The notes: a model not told the origin generated them from the sequence alone. A stretch of 64,000 nucleotides of DNA from Chloroflexota bacterium (GCA_016219545.1 JACRMH010000003.1:62001-126000), one strand, 5' to 3'. Shown: positions 19,797 through 29,354, counted from the stretch's first letter. Numbers and translations: made by a program.

Positions 19797-20615
19797 CTAC
19801 GGCTCAGAAACTTCAAACGACTTTACGTTTACTGTGATCGGCAAAACATTCAAAGAGGAGATATTAAAACCAACCTGCCCTTCATAGAAAAAGTATTTCT
19901 TATCTGTAAATGTTTTAAGTTTTGTCCCATTGATATACATTGTGATCGTGTTGTCTTTGCACGTCATGGCGTATTCATTTGTCGCAAGTCCCATATGAAG
20001 GTCATTGGACCCGCCGTTGTCCATGGTACGATATTTGCCATCCTGAACGGCATATAAATACCACAAACCGCCGCTTTCAAAACTATATTCATACCAATTT
20101 GATTTATCGTAATCCAACCGGCAGACCAGGCTTACGTTGTTATTATTGGCACCACGGTTTTCAGCCACAAGGGTTACTGTCGTATCTTTGTAAACCAGTT
20201 GACCCTCATAAAGATAGTAAACATACAAGTCCAATGTTCCAAGATCAAAAAGCAAGCCATCATTCCTTGCCTCTACGGTCATGGCGGAAGAATCGTCACT
20301 GCCCGGTCCCATTGTGAAGTATGACCAATAATCCGCAAGATTCGAATTCGAGTTAAATTCCTCTTTAAAGAAATCCTTTGGAGTATCAACAGGTGCGCTC
20401 GTGGGCGGTTCGGTGGGCAAAACGAGAGCTTCAGTCGGCGCAACGGTTGCGGGAGGGAGTTGGATGGAAGGTTGTTCAGTTGGCAACTGAATGGGAGGCG
20501 CTTCGGTTGCAACTTGAGGAACCGCAGTGCTTCCATTGGAAAGGGACGAACAGGCTAAACTAACAATGAGTACAATGAATAACAGAAATAGAAATGGGCG
20601 GGCAGGTGTTCGCAT
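19797..20615 (-). CDS. Secreted lipoprotein, LamG/concanavalin-like C-terminal domain (paralog 1)
   Basis: MRTPARPFLFLLFIVLIVSLACSS lipobox; Pro/Thr linker; DFFKEEFN...VGFNISSLNVLPITVNVKSFEVSEP. Confidence 0.8.
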   Translation of the reverse strand: MRTPARPFLFLLFIVLIVSLACSSLSNGSTAVPQVATEAPPIQLPTEQPSIQLPPATVAPTEALVLPTEPPTSAPVDTPKDFFKEEFNSNSNLADYWSYFTMGPGSDDSSAMTVEARNDGLLFDLGTLDLYVYYLYEGQLVYKDTTVTLVAENRGANNNNVSLVCRLDYDKSNWYEYSFESGGLWYLYAVQDGKYRTMDNGGSNDLHMGLATNEYAMTCKDNTITMYINGTKLKTFTDKKYFFYEGQVGFNISSLNVLPITVNVKSFEVSEP

Positions 20616-20773
20616 TGAATTCTCCTCTTGGTGCTGAATATGATTAGAAAAAGTATAGCAAATACACAAATCAATTACAAGGTATTATTTTTGACACCTT
20701 TGACACTTAAAAGGTGCACCATGGGAGCCGTCCCGAAGACTGGGAGAGCTCCCATGCTCAAATACAGTTCAGT

Positions 20774-21580
20774 TTATGGTTCAGCAATTTCAAATGACTT
20801 TACATTTACAGTGATCGGCAAAACATTCAAGGAGGCGATATTAAAGCCAACCTGCCCTTCTCCGAAGAAATTCGTTTTATCTGTGTAGGTCGTAAGTTTG
20901 TTACCATTGACGTAAACTGTAATGGTATTTCCCTGACAGGTCATCATATACTCATTCACCGCCATCCCTCGATGAAGATCGTCGGATCCGCCATCTGTCA
21001 TTTTTTTGTTCTTAAAATTATCCCATGCCCACAAGTTCCAGAGGCCGTTGCCTTTAAAATCAAATTCATACCATTGCCCCTTATCATAATTCAGTCTGCA
21101 GATCAGGCTTACATTGCTGTTGTTATCGGCTTCCTGGTTTTCAGCCACCAGAGTTACCGTTGTATCTCTGTAGGCGAGCTGGACCTCATAAAGGTAGTAA
21201 ACATATAAATTCGCGGTTTGAAGATCAAAAAGCAAACCGTCATCTTGTTTTTCCACAGTATATTTTGCATCGTCCTTCCCCGCTCCCTTTAGGAAGTATG
21301 TCCAGTTTCCCAGGTTGGTGTTTGTGCTGAATTCCTCTTTGAAGAAATCCTGTGGAACGTCAACAGGCGCACTCGTAGGTTGTTCCGGAGGATTTGTAGC
21401 TTGCTGAACTGGCGGTTCTGTGGGAGCAGCTGAAGGGATCACCAATGTATCGGTGGGTTCTTCCGTTGGTAAGGGCAGTTGGGGAGCGGGCGTATTTCCG
21501 CCGGACAAGGTTGAGCAAGCTAAACTAACAACAAGCACAGTAAAAACCAAAAATAAAAATGGACGGGCAGGTGTTCGCAT
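20774..21580 (-). CDS. Secreted lipoprotein, LamG/concanavalin-like C-terminal domain (paralog 2)
   Basis: Near-identical signal peptide and C-terminus to paralog 1. Confidence 0.8.
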   Translation of the reverse strand: MRTPARPFLFLVFTVLVVSLACSTLSGGNTPAPQLPLPTEEPTDTLVIPSAAPTEPPVQQATNPPEQPTSAPVDVPQDFFKEEFSTNTNLGNWTYFLKGAGKDDAKYTVEKQDDGLLFDLQTANLYVYYLYEVQLAYRDTTVTLVAENQEADNNSNVSLICRLNYDKGQWYEFDFKGNGLWNLWAWDNFKNKKMTDGGSDDLHRGMAVNEYMMTCQGNTITVYVNGNKLTTYTDKTNFFGEGQVGFNIASLNVLPITVNVKSFEIAEP

Positions 21581-21677
21581 TGAATTCTCCTCTTGGTTTT
21601 GAATTGGACTAAAAAAAGTATAGCAAAAATAACAGTCGATTACAACGCTTCAATCCTCTTTGGTGGTGAAAAGCACC

Positions 21678-22430
21678 TTATTTTTCGCTTACACTCACCC
21701 AATCTACAAATGCAGACATGGGAATTTCATCAAAGGAGGATGCGGTAATGCCGATCTTCCCTTGAGCAAGCCCATAGCGGGAAACATCCAGAGTGCGAAA
21801 AAGCCTCCCGTTAATATATAAAAATAAAGTATCTCCCTGACATGTCATGCCAATCGTATGGTTTAGGCTGCCGGCTGCTAAATGGTTTGTTGTATCAGTC
21901 GCTATGGGAGTGTATTGAGCAATGTCCTGAGCCAGCCATTGTCCATACAAAACGCTATAAGTTCCATCGCTTGCGACGCTAAATTCATACCACCCCTTTG
22001 ACTCATTGTAATCACAGACCAGCCCAATGGAGCCGCTCGGATTCCCATCTACTTTTGCGCTGATCGCTACGCTGGAATATTCATGTGCATTCTGGATCGC
22101 GTAGTACCAGGTGTCGGATGATGTAAAGTCAATACGGAGCTGACTATTTTCGGTCATGGCTTTCGGGATGGTTGATCCGCCGGTCTGGAAGAATTCCCAC
22201 GAGTTGAGATCGGCATTGAAATCCTCGGTGAAATACATGGGATAAGGCGTGGATGTAAATGTTGGGGGGGGAGTAAATGTCTGTGTCGCTGTGGCAGGCT
22301 CGGTCGGAGTCTGAGCCGGTGCTGTTGGGGAAGATAAATCCACTTGCGAAGTTGGTGTCACAGCGGAGGGGCTGCATGATACGAGGAAGAGTCCAAGAAG
22401 TGCGACAAGAGAAAATTGTTTTCGAATCAT
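21678..22430 (-). CDS. Secreted lipoprotein, same family (paralog 3, more divergent)
   Basis: MIRKQFSLVALLGLFLVSCSPS; YFTEDFNADLNSWEFFQTGG...IGITASSFDEIPMSAFVDWVSVSEK. Confidence 0.78.
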   Translation of the reverse strand: MIRKQFSLVALLGLFLVSCSPSAVTPTSQVDLSSPTAPAQTPTEPATATQTFTPPPTFTSTPYPMYFTEDFNADLNSWEFFQTGGSTIPKAMTENSQLRIDFTSSDTWYYAIQNAHEYSSVAISAKVDGNPSGSIGLVCDYNESKGWYEFSVASDGTYSVLYGQWLAQDIAQYTPIATDTTNHLAAGSLNHTIGMTCQGDTLFLYINGRLFRTLDVSRYGLAQGKIGITASSFDEIPMSAFVDWVSVSEK

Positions 22431-23218
22431 GGCTGACTGATCTTGACCCAAAAGAAATCCACAATGACAGGGACATCCCGGAAGGAGGATACGGATACGC
22501 CTATGTTACCTTCAGGCAAAAGATATTTGTTTTCATCCAATGTGCGTACTTCATTACCATTGACATACAGAGACAAACTGTTGCCCTGACAAACAATGCC
22601 GTATTCATTCTCCGCCATGCCAGAACTTATCTTGGCCGAACCACCATCCGCAATATACGAATAAGACACTGTTTGGTCGGGCTGGACCTTGGCGTAAAGG
22701 ATCTCATACAAACCGTTATTGGCAATGTCAAATTCATACCAGCCCGCGTCGCTCTTGCGGCAGATGAGACTGACGTTATTATTGTTGGAGCCGCGATTGG
22801 CGACCTTCACATCAAGACGCACATTGTTATAAGTGAAGGGTTGGTATATGGCATATATCCATGCACCTTTTCCTTGTAGGTCAAAGCTCAAGAGTCCCCC
22901 CACCTGGCGAATGGACATCAATCCGACAATGCCGTCAACGATCTGAGACCTTGCTCCATTGATGGCAATATATTTCCAGTAATCAGTATTTGCATCAAAC
23001 TCTTCTGTATAAAATTGCTGCGCGCCGGGGAAGGTTTGCTCCGGCAGAATGGTTGGAGTAGTTTCAACCACAGACTCAGGAATTACTGTAGTTTGGGTGG
23101 ATTGCGCGGATGAAGGTGCGGGCGTGGCGGTTCCATATAAGTCAACACTACACGCGAGACTGACCATAGTGATAACGGTAAACAAAAACATAAAAGGATT
23201 TTGTGGTTTGAATTTCAT
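22427..23218 (-). CDS. Secreted lipoprotein, same family (paralog 4)
   Basis: MKFKPQNPFMFLFTVITMVSLACS; FYTEEFDANTDYWKYIAINGA...NIGVSVSSFRDVPVIVDFFWVKISQP; ATGA overlap with paralog 3. Confidence 0.78.
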   Translation of the reverse strand: MKFKPQNPFMFLFTVITMVSLACSVDLYGTATPAPSSAQSTQTTVIPESVVETTPTILPEQTFPGAQQFYTEEFDANTDYWKYIAINGARSQIVDGIVGLMSIRQVGGLLSFDLQGKGAWIYAIYQPFTYNNVRLDVKVANRGSNNNNVSLICRKSDAGWYEFDIANNGLYEILYAKVQPDQTVSYSYIADGGSAKISSGMAENEYGIVCQGNSLSLYVNGNEVRTLDENKYLLPEGNIGVSVSSFRDVPVIVDFFWVKISQP

Positions 23219-23336
23219 CTTTCTCTCCATTCTAACGGCATGATTATACTTGTGAGTGCTAGTCGTTTGTTGGGGGACAAAGGTACTTTGGTTCCATAGG
23301 GATCCACCTACAGCTTTCACTAATTTCAGGATTAAA

Positions 23337-23372
23337 CCATTCAACCAGCAGTTACCCGCTGGTTGAATGGTT
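23337..23372 (-). terminator. Hairpin downstream of tmRNA
   Basis: AACCATTCAACCAGC-gggtaact-GCTGGTTGAATGGTT. Confidence 0.7.
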
Positions 23373-23373
23373 A

Positions 23374-23754
23374 TGGTGGAGATGGCGGGAATTGAACCCG
23401 CGTCCGAAAAATTCGACCCTCGAAAATCTACGAGCGTAGTCTGCCGAAGTTAGTCATCACAGAGATCTCGGCGGACAGGTAACTCTGTGACCATCTGCTG
23501 GTCTTTCGCACACTTAGCAGAATCGTGTGCGGCACTCTACCTTTGTTTCGCCCGGTCCGTCACCCGGTAAAGGACGGTGCCGGCGGACGTGACATCCTAA
23601 GATGTCAACCGTTACGTTCTCACCTTAAGCGGCGAGGGGCATAGCGGCGTATGAAGTGCGATTGGCACTTAAAGTTTGCGCTGAGTTTTCGAGATCGGCG
23701 CGCGCTCGGCTCGCATTTCGGGACCAGCCTCTCCCGTCGAAGCCTGTCATCCCC
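23374..23754 (-). ncRNA. ssrA: tmRNA
   Basis: 5' GGGGATGACAGGCTTCGACGGG pairs with 3' CATCTCCACCA; T-arm CGCGGGTTCAATTCCCGC; tag frame ends ...ENSAQTLSANRTSYAAMPLAA-TAA. Confidence 0.95.
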
Positions 23755-24843
23755 ATGAACGGGGACCTTCCCCGAAAGCGCACAAGACAGGGATTGGCAA
23801 AAGCGCTCGAAGAACGCCCGGACCTGATCCTGCTCGATGTCATGATGCCCGACCTGGACGGATACGAAGTCACCCGCCGCTTGCGCAAAAATCCCGTCAC
23901 GGTCGCCATTCCGATCATGATGTTCACCGCCAAGACACAGTTGGATGACAAGGTGGCAGGCTTTGAGGTCGGCGCAGATGATTATCTGACCAAGCCGACC
24001 CACCCCACAGAATTACAGTCACATGTAAAAGCTTTATTGGCGCGCACTGTACATAAAAGCCCTGCTGAAACGACCACGGCAATAAATGAAAAACACGGTT
24101 ATGTGATCGGCGTACTATCCGCGCGCGGCGGACTGGGTGTTTCATCGCTCGCCTCCAATTTGGCGGCGGGACTTTTTACCCGCACCCAATCGGATGTGAT
24201 CCTGGCTGAACTTACCCCCGGGCAAGGAACGCTCGGCATGGACTTGGGCGCTCCGAATCCAAAAGGACTGACAGAACTCTTGCAAGGCAGTGTTGTGGAA
24301 GTGACTCGCGAAAAGGTACAGGCTTCACTCGTTCAACATAATTCCGGATTAAAACTTTTCCTTGCTTCGGAAAATCCAAGCGACGTAACCCTGATCTCGC
24401 AAATACAAAATTATGAAGCGATCATTGCCCGCCTGGCATCCCTCGCGCGCTTCATTGTCCTGGACCTGGGAACTGGTCTGCCAGCCTTTGTGCAAAAGAT
24501 CCTCCCAATGTGCAATGAACGCATCATTGTTGTGGAAGGTGTTCCCAGCACCATTCAACACTCCAAGCTCCTGATCGACAACATAGCCAACCTGAACATT
24601 GACCGTAAAAGCATTAGTATCATTTTAAACAACCGTCAGCGGACCGAGTCGCAAATGGCATGGACTCTGGTGCAGGAAAAACTCGGACATTCCATCTCAA
24701 CCACGCTCACGCCTGCCCCGGAATTATTCCTGCAAGCCACCCGCATTCATACCCCCGCGGTGATGAGCCATCCGACGAACATGACCTCTCAACAATTCCT
24801 TAAGATCGCAGATACCATCCTTGAACGTGAAAAGGCACGATAA
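23755..24843 (+). CDS. Response-regulator receiver (N-terminally truncated) fused to CpaE/MinD-like ATPase domain
   Basis: RPDLILLDVMMPDLDGYEVTRRLR...MMFTAKTQLDDKVAGFEVGADDYLTKP, then VIGVLSARGGLGVSSLASNLAAGL. ORF continues upstream only as antisense of tmRNA. Confidence 0.82.
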   Translation: MNGDLPRKRTRQGLAKALEERPDLILLDVMMPDLDGYEVTRRLRKNPVTVAIPIMMFTAKTQLDDKVAGFEVGADDYLTKPTHPTELQSHVKALLARTVHKSPAETTTAINEKHGYVIGVLSARGGLGVSSLASNLAAGLFTRTQSDVILAELTPGQGTLGMDLGAPNPKGLTELLQGSVVEVTREKVQASLVQHNSGLKLFLASENPSDVTLISQIQNYEAIIARLASLARFIVLDLGTGLPAFVQKILPMCNERIIVVEGVPSTIQHSKLLIDNIANLNIDRKSISIILNNRQRTESQMAWTLVQEKLGHSISTTLTPAPELFLQATRIHTPAVMSHPTNMTSQQFLKIADTILEREKAR

Positions 24844-24845
24844 CC

Positions 24846-25616
24846 TTGTTTCCTCCCCAGACGCAGACCAGCATTGATTTCGCCGCAGAATTATTCCGCC
24901 AATCGAAACATGCGGTGGTGCTGACCGGGGCCGGCATATCCACTCCATCAGGCATACCCGATTTCCGTTCAACGGGAACAGGCCTATGGTCAAGTGATGA
25001 GCCGATGGAAGTGGCATCCCTCAACACATTCAGGACCTTTCCAGAAAAATTCTTTCAGTGGTTTCGTCCGCTGGCAAGTCAAATTTTCAATGCCCCGCCC
25101 AACCCTGCGCACATTGCCCTCGCCAAACTGGAAAAAGCCGGATGCATAAAATCCATCATCACACAAAACATTGATACGCTTCATCAAAAAGCGGGGTCTC
25201 AAGCGGTTATTGAAATGCACGGCACAATGCAAACCTTAACCTGCACTCATTGTTATCATAAAGTAGATGCGCAACTTTATCTGTCTGGATTTGTTGATAA
25301 AGGTGAAATACCTCATTGCCCAAAATGCTGCCAGATCCTTAAACCGGATGTGATCCTCTTCGGCGAGCAATTACCGCAAGCGGCATGGTTCAAGGCCCAA
25401 CAGGAAGCGCGTCAATGTGACCTGATGCTGGTTGCCGGTTCATCTTTGGAAGTGCTCCCTGTGGCAGGGTTGCCAATGCAAGCCCTGGATCGCGGCGCAC
25501 ACTTGATCATTATCAATAACACACCCACCTACCTGAATGTGCGTGCAGACATATCCATTTTGGACGATGTTGCACTGACCATTCCTGCAATTGCGGAGAA
25601 GGTTCTCAATGGCTGA
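24846..25616 (+). CDS. cobB: Sir2-family NAD-dependent protein deacylase
   Basis: VVLTGAGISTPSGIPDFRS, TQNIDTLHQKAG, CxxC zinc pairs. Translated from an upstream GTT/TTG region; true start could be the nearby TTG (TTGTTTCCTCCCC). Confidence 0.92.
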   Translation: MFPPQTQTSIDFAAELFRQSKHAVVLTGAGISTPSGIPDFRSTGTGLWSSDEPMEVASLNTFRTFPEKFFQWFRPLASQIFNAPPNPAHIALAKLEKAGCIKSIITQNIDTLHQKAGSQAVIEMHGTMQTLTCTHCYHKVDAQLYLSGFVDKGEIPHCPKCCQILKPDVILFGEQLPQAAWFKAQQEARQCDLMLVAGSSLEVLPVAGLPMQALDRGAHLIIINNTPTYLNVRADISILDDVALTIPAIAEKVLNG

Positions 25617-26850
25617 AATTAAAACTCAAAGACTCGACGGCTATCGCCGCTTAATTGATATTGCCCGCGACCTCGCGTCCACCCTTGACCTGGATGTGCT
25701 GCTCTCACGAATTGTATTTGCCGCCTCTGAGATCAGCGGAGCCGAAGCCGCTTCGATCTTGTTATATGACGAGGCTTCACGGCAACTGCATTTCCAGATC
25801 GCAACGAACCTGGATGCTTCCACGAGGCGGGGCATTGTCGTCCCATTGGAAGGAAGCATCGCCGGCTGGATCGTGACCAACCGCCAGACAGTCCGTATTG
25901 TCAACGCGCATGAAGATCCGCGTTTTTTTTCAAATGTCGAAACAAAGACCGGCTTCCCCACAGAATCACTTCTGGGAATCCCGCTGGTAACAAAGAATAA
26001 AGTGGTGGGGGTATTGGAAGTCATTAATAAACACAGGGGCAAATTCACAGACACCGATGAGTCCATGCTGTTGGTATTGGGCGCACAGGCTGCCGTGGCA
26101 ATTGAGAACGCACGCTTATTCCAGCAATCTGACTTGATCTCGGAGTTCGTGCATGAATTACGCACGCCGCTCTCATCATTAAGCACGGCCACGTATTTGC
26201 TGTTACGCCCCGAAATGTCGCAGGAACAACGTGACCAGATCGTCCACAACATTCACAACGAAACCATTCGTCTGAATGCGCTTGCCTCATCTTTTCTGGA
26301 TCTCGCCAGGCTTGAATCAGGCCGGGTCCAATTCCGCAAGAGTGCATTCAGCATTGCGGACCTGGTCTATGAATGCAAGGATGTCATGGCTTCCAAGGCT
26401 CTCGAAGATAATATTCAAATTCGTGTTGAGGCGGCGGAACGGCTCCCCTTGCTGGAAGCAGACCGCGACAAGATCAAGCAAGTGTTGTTGAATCTGTTGA
26501 GCAATGCCATTAAATACAACCGTCCCAACGGGACTGTGATCATGCGTCCCGAAGAGACGGAAGATGAGATTGCCATTTATGTCCAGGATACGGGGATGGG
26601 CATTCCCGAAGAAGCCGTACCGCACCTGTTCCAAAAATTCTTCCGTGTCCGTGAACATGAATCCCGCGCGGCCGGCACCGGGCTGGGACTATCCATTTGC
26701 AAACAGATCATCAGCGGGCATGGTGGACGCATTGAAGTAAAAAGCAAACTTGGGGTTGGTACAGTCTTTATTGTTTATTTACCCAGAAGTAACAAGTCCC
26801 AGCCGCGTATGGAGGATATGGATGATAACAAGCCCAGCCAAAAGAAGTAA
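25609..26850 (+). CDS. GAF-domain sensor histidine kinase
   Basis: GAF region then EFVHELRTPLSSLSTATYLLL (H-box), NLLSNAIKYN (N-box), DTGMGIPEE, GTGLGLSICKQI; ATG overlaps sir2 stop. Confidence 0.93.
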   Translation: MAEIKTQRLDGYRRLIDIARDLASTLDLDVLLSRIVFAASEISGAEAASILLYDEASRQLHFQIATNLDASTRRGIVVPLEGSIAGWIVTNRQTVRIVNAHEDPRFFSNVETKTGFPTESLLGIPLVTKNKVVGVLEVINKHRGKFTDTDESMLLVLGAQAAVAIENARLFQQSDLISEFVHELRTPLSSLSTATYLLLRPEMSQEQRDQIVHNIHNETIRLNALASSFLDLARLESGRVQFRKSAFSIADLVYECKDVMASKALEDNIQIRVEAAERLPLLEADRDKIKQVLLNLLSNAIKYNRPNGTVIMRPEETEDEIAIYVQDTGMGIPEEAVPHLFQKFFRVREHESRAAGTGLGLSICKQIISGHGGRIEVKSKLGVGTVFIVYLPRSNKSQPRMEDMDDNKPSQKK

Positions 26851-26921
26851 TTTGACTTTTTATTCCTAAAACTGTACACTAGGAAAAATTTGTATTATTT
26901 ATTTTTCGGAGGAAGAAGAAA

Positions 26922-27515
26922 ATGGCTCAATACCAATTCGTCATGCGTTCAGGCCCTACGCCGGGTGTTACCTTCCCTCTTGAAGGTGACCAACTGATCA
27001 TCGGTCGGGACTCGTCCAATAATGTCCCTATCAATGATGCTGAAATTTCCCGCAAACACTCCCGATTGTCCTTTCAAGGCGGTAAATACGTATTGGAAGA
27101 TCTCGGCTCAACCAACGGCACCTTTATAAATGGGCAGCGTTTATCAGGACCGGCTGTGCTCAAGCCTGGGGATATTGTTTCACTTGGCGAACATATCGTC
27201 TTGATGTACGACATGATCAATATCGACCCGGGCGCAACAGTGGCTGTATCACGGAAGTCTCTACAGGCAGAACCTCCGCCTTATGCAAGGCAGCAGGCAT
27301 CCACGCCTGTGTACTCCCCTCCACCCGCTGCACCGGCCAGCGCTCCGGCAAAAAAGACAAACCTGCTTCCCATCTTCATTGGCGTTGGCGTTCTCTTCTT
27401 TATTTGTCTGTGTATTGCAGTCTTCGTATATGTGGATGCAGACAAAACGGGAGCGCGCTGGTGCGCCTTCCCATTCAGCATTATTGCTCAGATGCTGGGA
27501 TCAGTTTGTCCATAG
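26922..27515 (+). CDS. FHA-domain membrane protein
   Basis: IIGRDSSNNVPINDAEISRKHSRLSFQGGKYVLEDLGSTNGTFINGQRL; C-terminal TM helix. Confidence 0.92.
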   Translation: MAQYQFVMRSGPTPGVTFPLEGDQLIIGRDSSNNVPINDAEISRKHSRLSFQGGKYVLEDLGSTNGTFINGQRLSGPAVLKPGDIVSLGEHIVLMYDMINIDPGATVAVSRKSLQAEPPPYARQQASTPVYSPPPAAPASAPAKKTNLLPIFIGVGVLFFICLCIAVFVYVDADKTGARWCAFPFSIIAQMLGSVCP

Positions 27516-27531
27516 TTTAATTCCTGATCAA

Positions 27532-27565
27532 CCAAACCCTGCGGGTAAAACTCGCAGGGTTTTTC
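27532..27565 (+). terminator. Intrinsic terminator
   Basis: AACCCTGCGggtaaaactCGCAGGGTTTTT. Confidence 0.85.
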
Positions 27566-27621
27566 GTTTAGTGTTATAAAATGGCTTATCTTTGATAGAA
27601 TAGAATCAACTCAACACTGGA

Positions 27622-28845
27622 ATGGATCCCATGGACGAACCTCACAATCAAACATCCCCGGCATGGGGCACAAACATGAAGCTCGTGGTTGCGCTCACCA
27701 TCATCGTGATCGTCGGCGCATTGCTGGTTAAATTTCAATTTATTATCACGCCTTTATTGATCGCGATTGTGCTGGCGTACCTGCTTCATCCCATTGCCAG
27801 TTTTTTCCAACGCAGACTCCGCTTCTCATGGAACGTGTCCGTTTCGGTGATCTATCTCATTATCATTATTCTTTTGCTTGGCTTGCTCACCATTGGCGGA
27901 GTGGGGCTTGCAAACCAGGTTCAAAGTATCATTACCATTGTGCAGGATGCCATTACAACCCTGCCGCAACTTATCAACCAGGTCGCCGGTCAGACCTATC
28001 ACTTCGGGCCCTTCACCATTGACTTAAGCACACTGGAGCTAAAGTCCTTTAGTAGCCAATTGCTTGGGCTGGTACAACCTCTATTAAATAAGACCGGTAC
28101 CCTGGTCAGTGTATTGGCCGGGAGTGCGGCTAACTTCCTCGGCTGGGCTTTGTTCGTTATCCTCGTTTCCTATTTTGTCCTGGCAGAAAGCGGTGGCCTG
28201 CGCGGAAGTTTTTTCAAAATAGACGTCCCTGGATACACCCTCGATATTGAACGCCTGACTCGTGAACTCGGGCGCATCTGGAACGCGTTTCTGCGCGGAC
28301 AGATCATCATCTTCTTGCTGGCAGTCGCGGTCTACTCGGTTGTTCTCAGCATATTGGGTGTGCACTACGCCCTCAGCCTGGCATTCCTTGCAGGGCTGGC
28401 ACGTTTCGTCCCGTACGTTGGTCCCGCCATCAATTGGACGGTACTTGTCCTCGTTTCCTATTTTCAGGCTTATAAACTATTCGGACTCTCGCCTTTTTAT
28501 TACACCCTTCTCGTACTGATAATTGCCCTCGTCATTGACCAGATCTTCGACAACATCATTTCCCCGCGCATTCTCTCCGCCGCACTAAAGGTGCACCCCG
28601 CCGCCGTGCTTGTTGCAGCCATCATCGCGGCAAATTTATTCGGCATCATCGGCGTCGTCGTGGCCGCTCCCATCCTTGCTACAGCAACGCTTCTATGGAA
28701 ATATATTATGAGGAAATTGCTGGATATGGATCCCTGGCCCGAAGAGGAGTTGACTCAGCCACCTCCACCACCCGCCGGAAGATTCCTGGTTGCCGCCAGA
28801 CGCATCTTTCGCAGCCTCAACCTGACTCGCAATAAAACACCTTGA
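27622..28845 (+). CDS. AI-2E family transporter
   Basis: Multi-TM protein; GVHYALSLAFLAGLARFVPYVGPAINW...IDQIFDNIISPRILSAALKVHPAAVLVAAIIAANLFGIIGVVVAAP. Confidence 0.9.
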   Translation: MDPMDEPHNQTSPAWGTNMKLVVALTIIVIVGALLVKFQFIITPLLIAIVLAYLLHPIASFFQRRLRFSWNVSVSVIYLIIIILLLGLLTIGGVGLANQVQSIITIVQDAITTLPQLINQVAGQTYHFGPFTIDLSTLELKSFSSQLLGLVQPLLNKTGTLVSVLAGSAANFLGWALFVILVSYFVLAESGGLRGSFFKIDVPGYTLDIERLTRELGRIWNAFLRGQIIIFLLAVAVYSVVLSILGVHYALSLAFLAGLARFVPYVGPAINWTVLVLVSYFQAYKLFGLSPFYYTLLVLIIALVIDQIFDNIISPRILSAALKVHPAAVLVAAIIAANLFGIIGVVVAAPILATATLLWKYIMRKLLDMDPWPEEELTQPPPPPAGRFLVAARRIFRSLNLTRNKTP

Positions 28846-28865
28846 TCGTCCCGTATCATTTTTAA

Positions 28866-28897
28866 GCCAGCAGGCTCCCTGCGCCTGCTTTAATTTA
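28866..28897 (+). terminator. Terminator-like hairpin
   Basis: CCAGCAGGCtccctgcGCCTGCTTTAATTT. Confidence 0.55.
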
Positions 28898-28928
28898 TCA
28901 ACTTCATAAGCATCTTAAGGAGAATTCC

Positions 28929-29111
28929 ATGAGCAACGATAAAAATGAACCACGCACCACCACCATCGCCGAGACCGAGAACTTCATCGCCTGGAAAGCA
29001 GAAGAACCCGATGGCGAAGTTACCTACCACGTTGAATTGAACAATGTCACCATCCACTTCTTCGAAGAAGAGTGGACAGAATTCCTCGAACTTGTCGGCA
29101 CATTGAAATAA
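28929..29111 (+). CDS. Small hypothetical protein (60 aa)
   Basis: RBS aaggagaattcc upstream of ATG; acidic soluble product MSNDKNEPRTTTIAETENFIAWKAEEPDGEVTYHVELNNVTIHFFEEEWTEFLELVGTLK. Confidence 0.7.
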   Translation: MSNDKNEPRTTTIAETENFIAWKAEEPDGEVTYHVELNNVTIHFFEEEWTEFLELVGTLK

Positions 29112-29120
29112 ACATCCATT

Positions 29121-29146
29121 ATGTAGGGGCGGGTAACCCTGCCCTT
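29121..29146. repeat. Family C palindrome
   Basis: GTAGGGGCGGGTAACCCTGCCCTTGC. Confidence 0.6.
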
Positions 29147-29324
29147 GCATAAACGAAAAAATCTTTTCATTGCGCCATCTGGTTGAGGGTGCTATAATAT
29201 CGTCACTTCCCCTGTAGATTGAAATGTACTTTATACATCCGCACGTCTTTCATCACCGCGCGCGGAGAATGTAACGAGAACCTTGACCGAAACCCCTGAT
29301 TCATCCACAACCTAAGGAAATCCG

Positions 29325-29354
29325 CCAGCCCCTTGCAAGGAACGCTGGTTTTTT
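29325..29354 (+). terminator. Hairpin plus T-tract in rho leader (candidate attenuator)
   Basis: CCAGC-cccttgcaaggaac-GCTGG-TTTTTT about 38 nt before the rho start. Confidence 0.5.

Noticed and set aside
22277-22879. 200-aa plus-strand ORF
   Set aside because: Antisense across two lipoprotein genes; no coding signature.
23656-23754. N-terminal 33 aa of the 395-aa ORF (MRLALKVCAEFSRSARARLAFRDQPLPSKPVIP)
   Set aside because: This is the antisense of the tmRNA 5' half and tag region, not plausible receiver-domain sequence.
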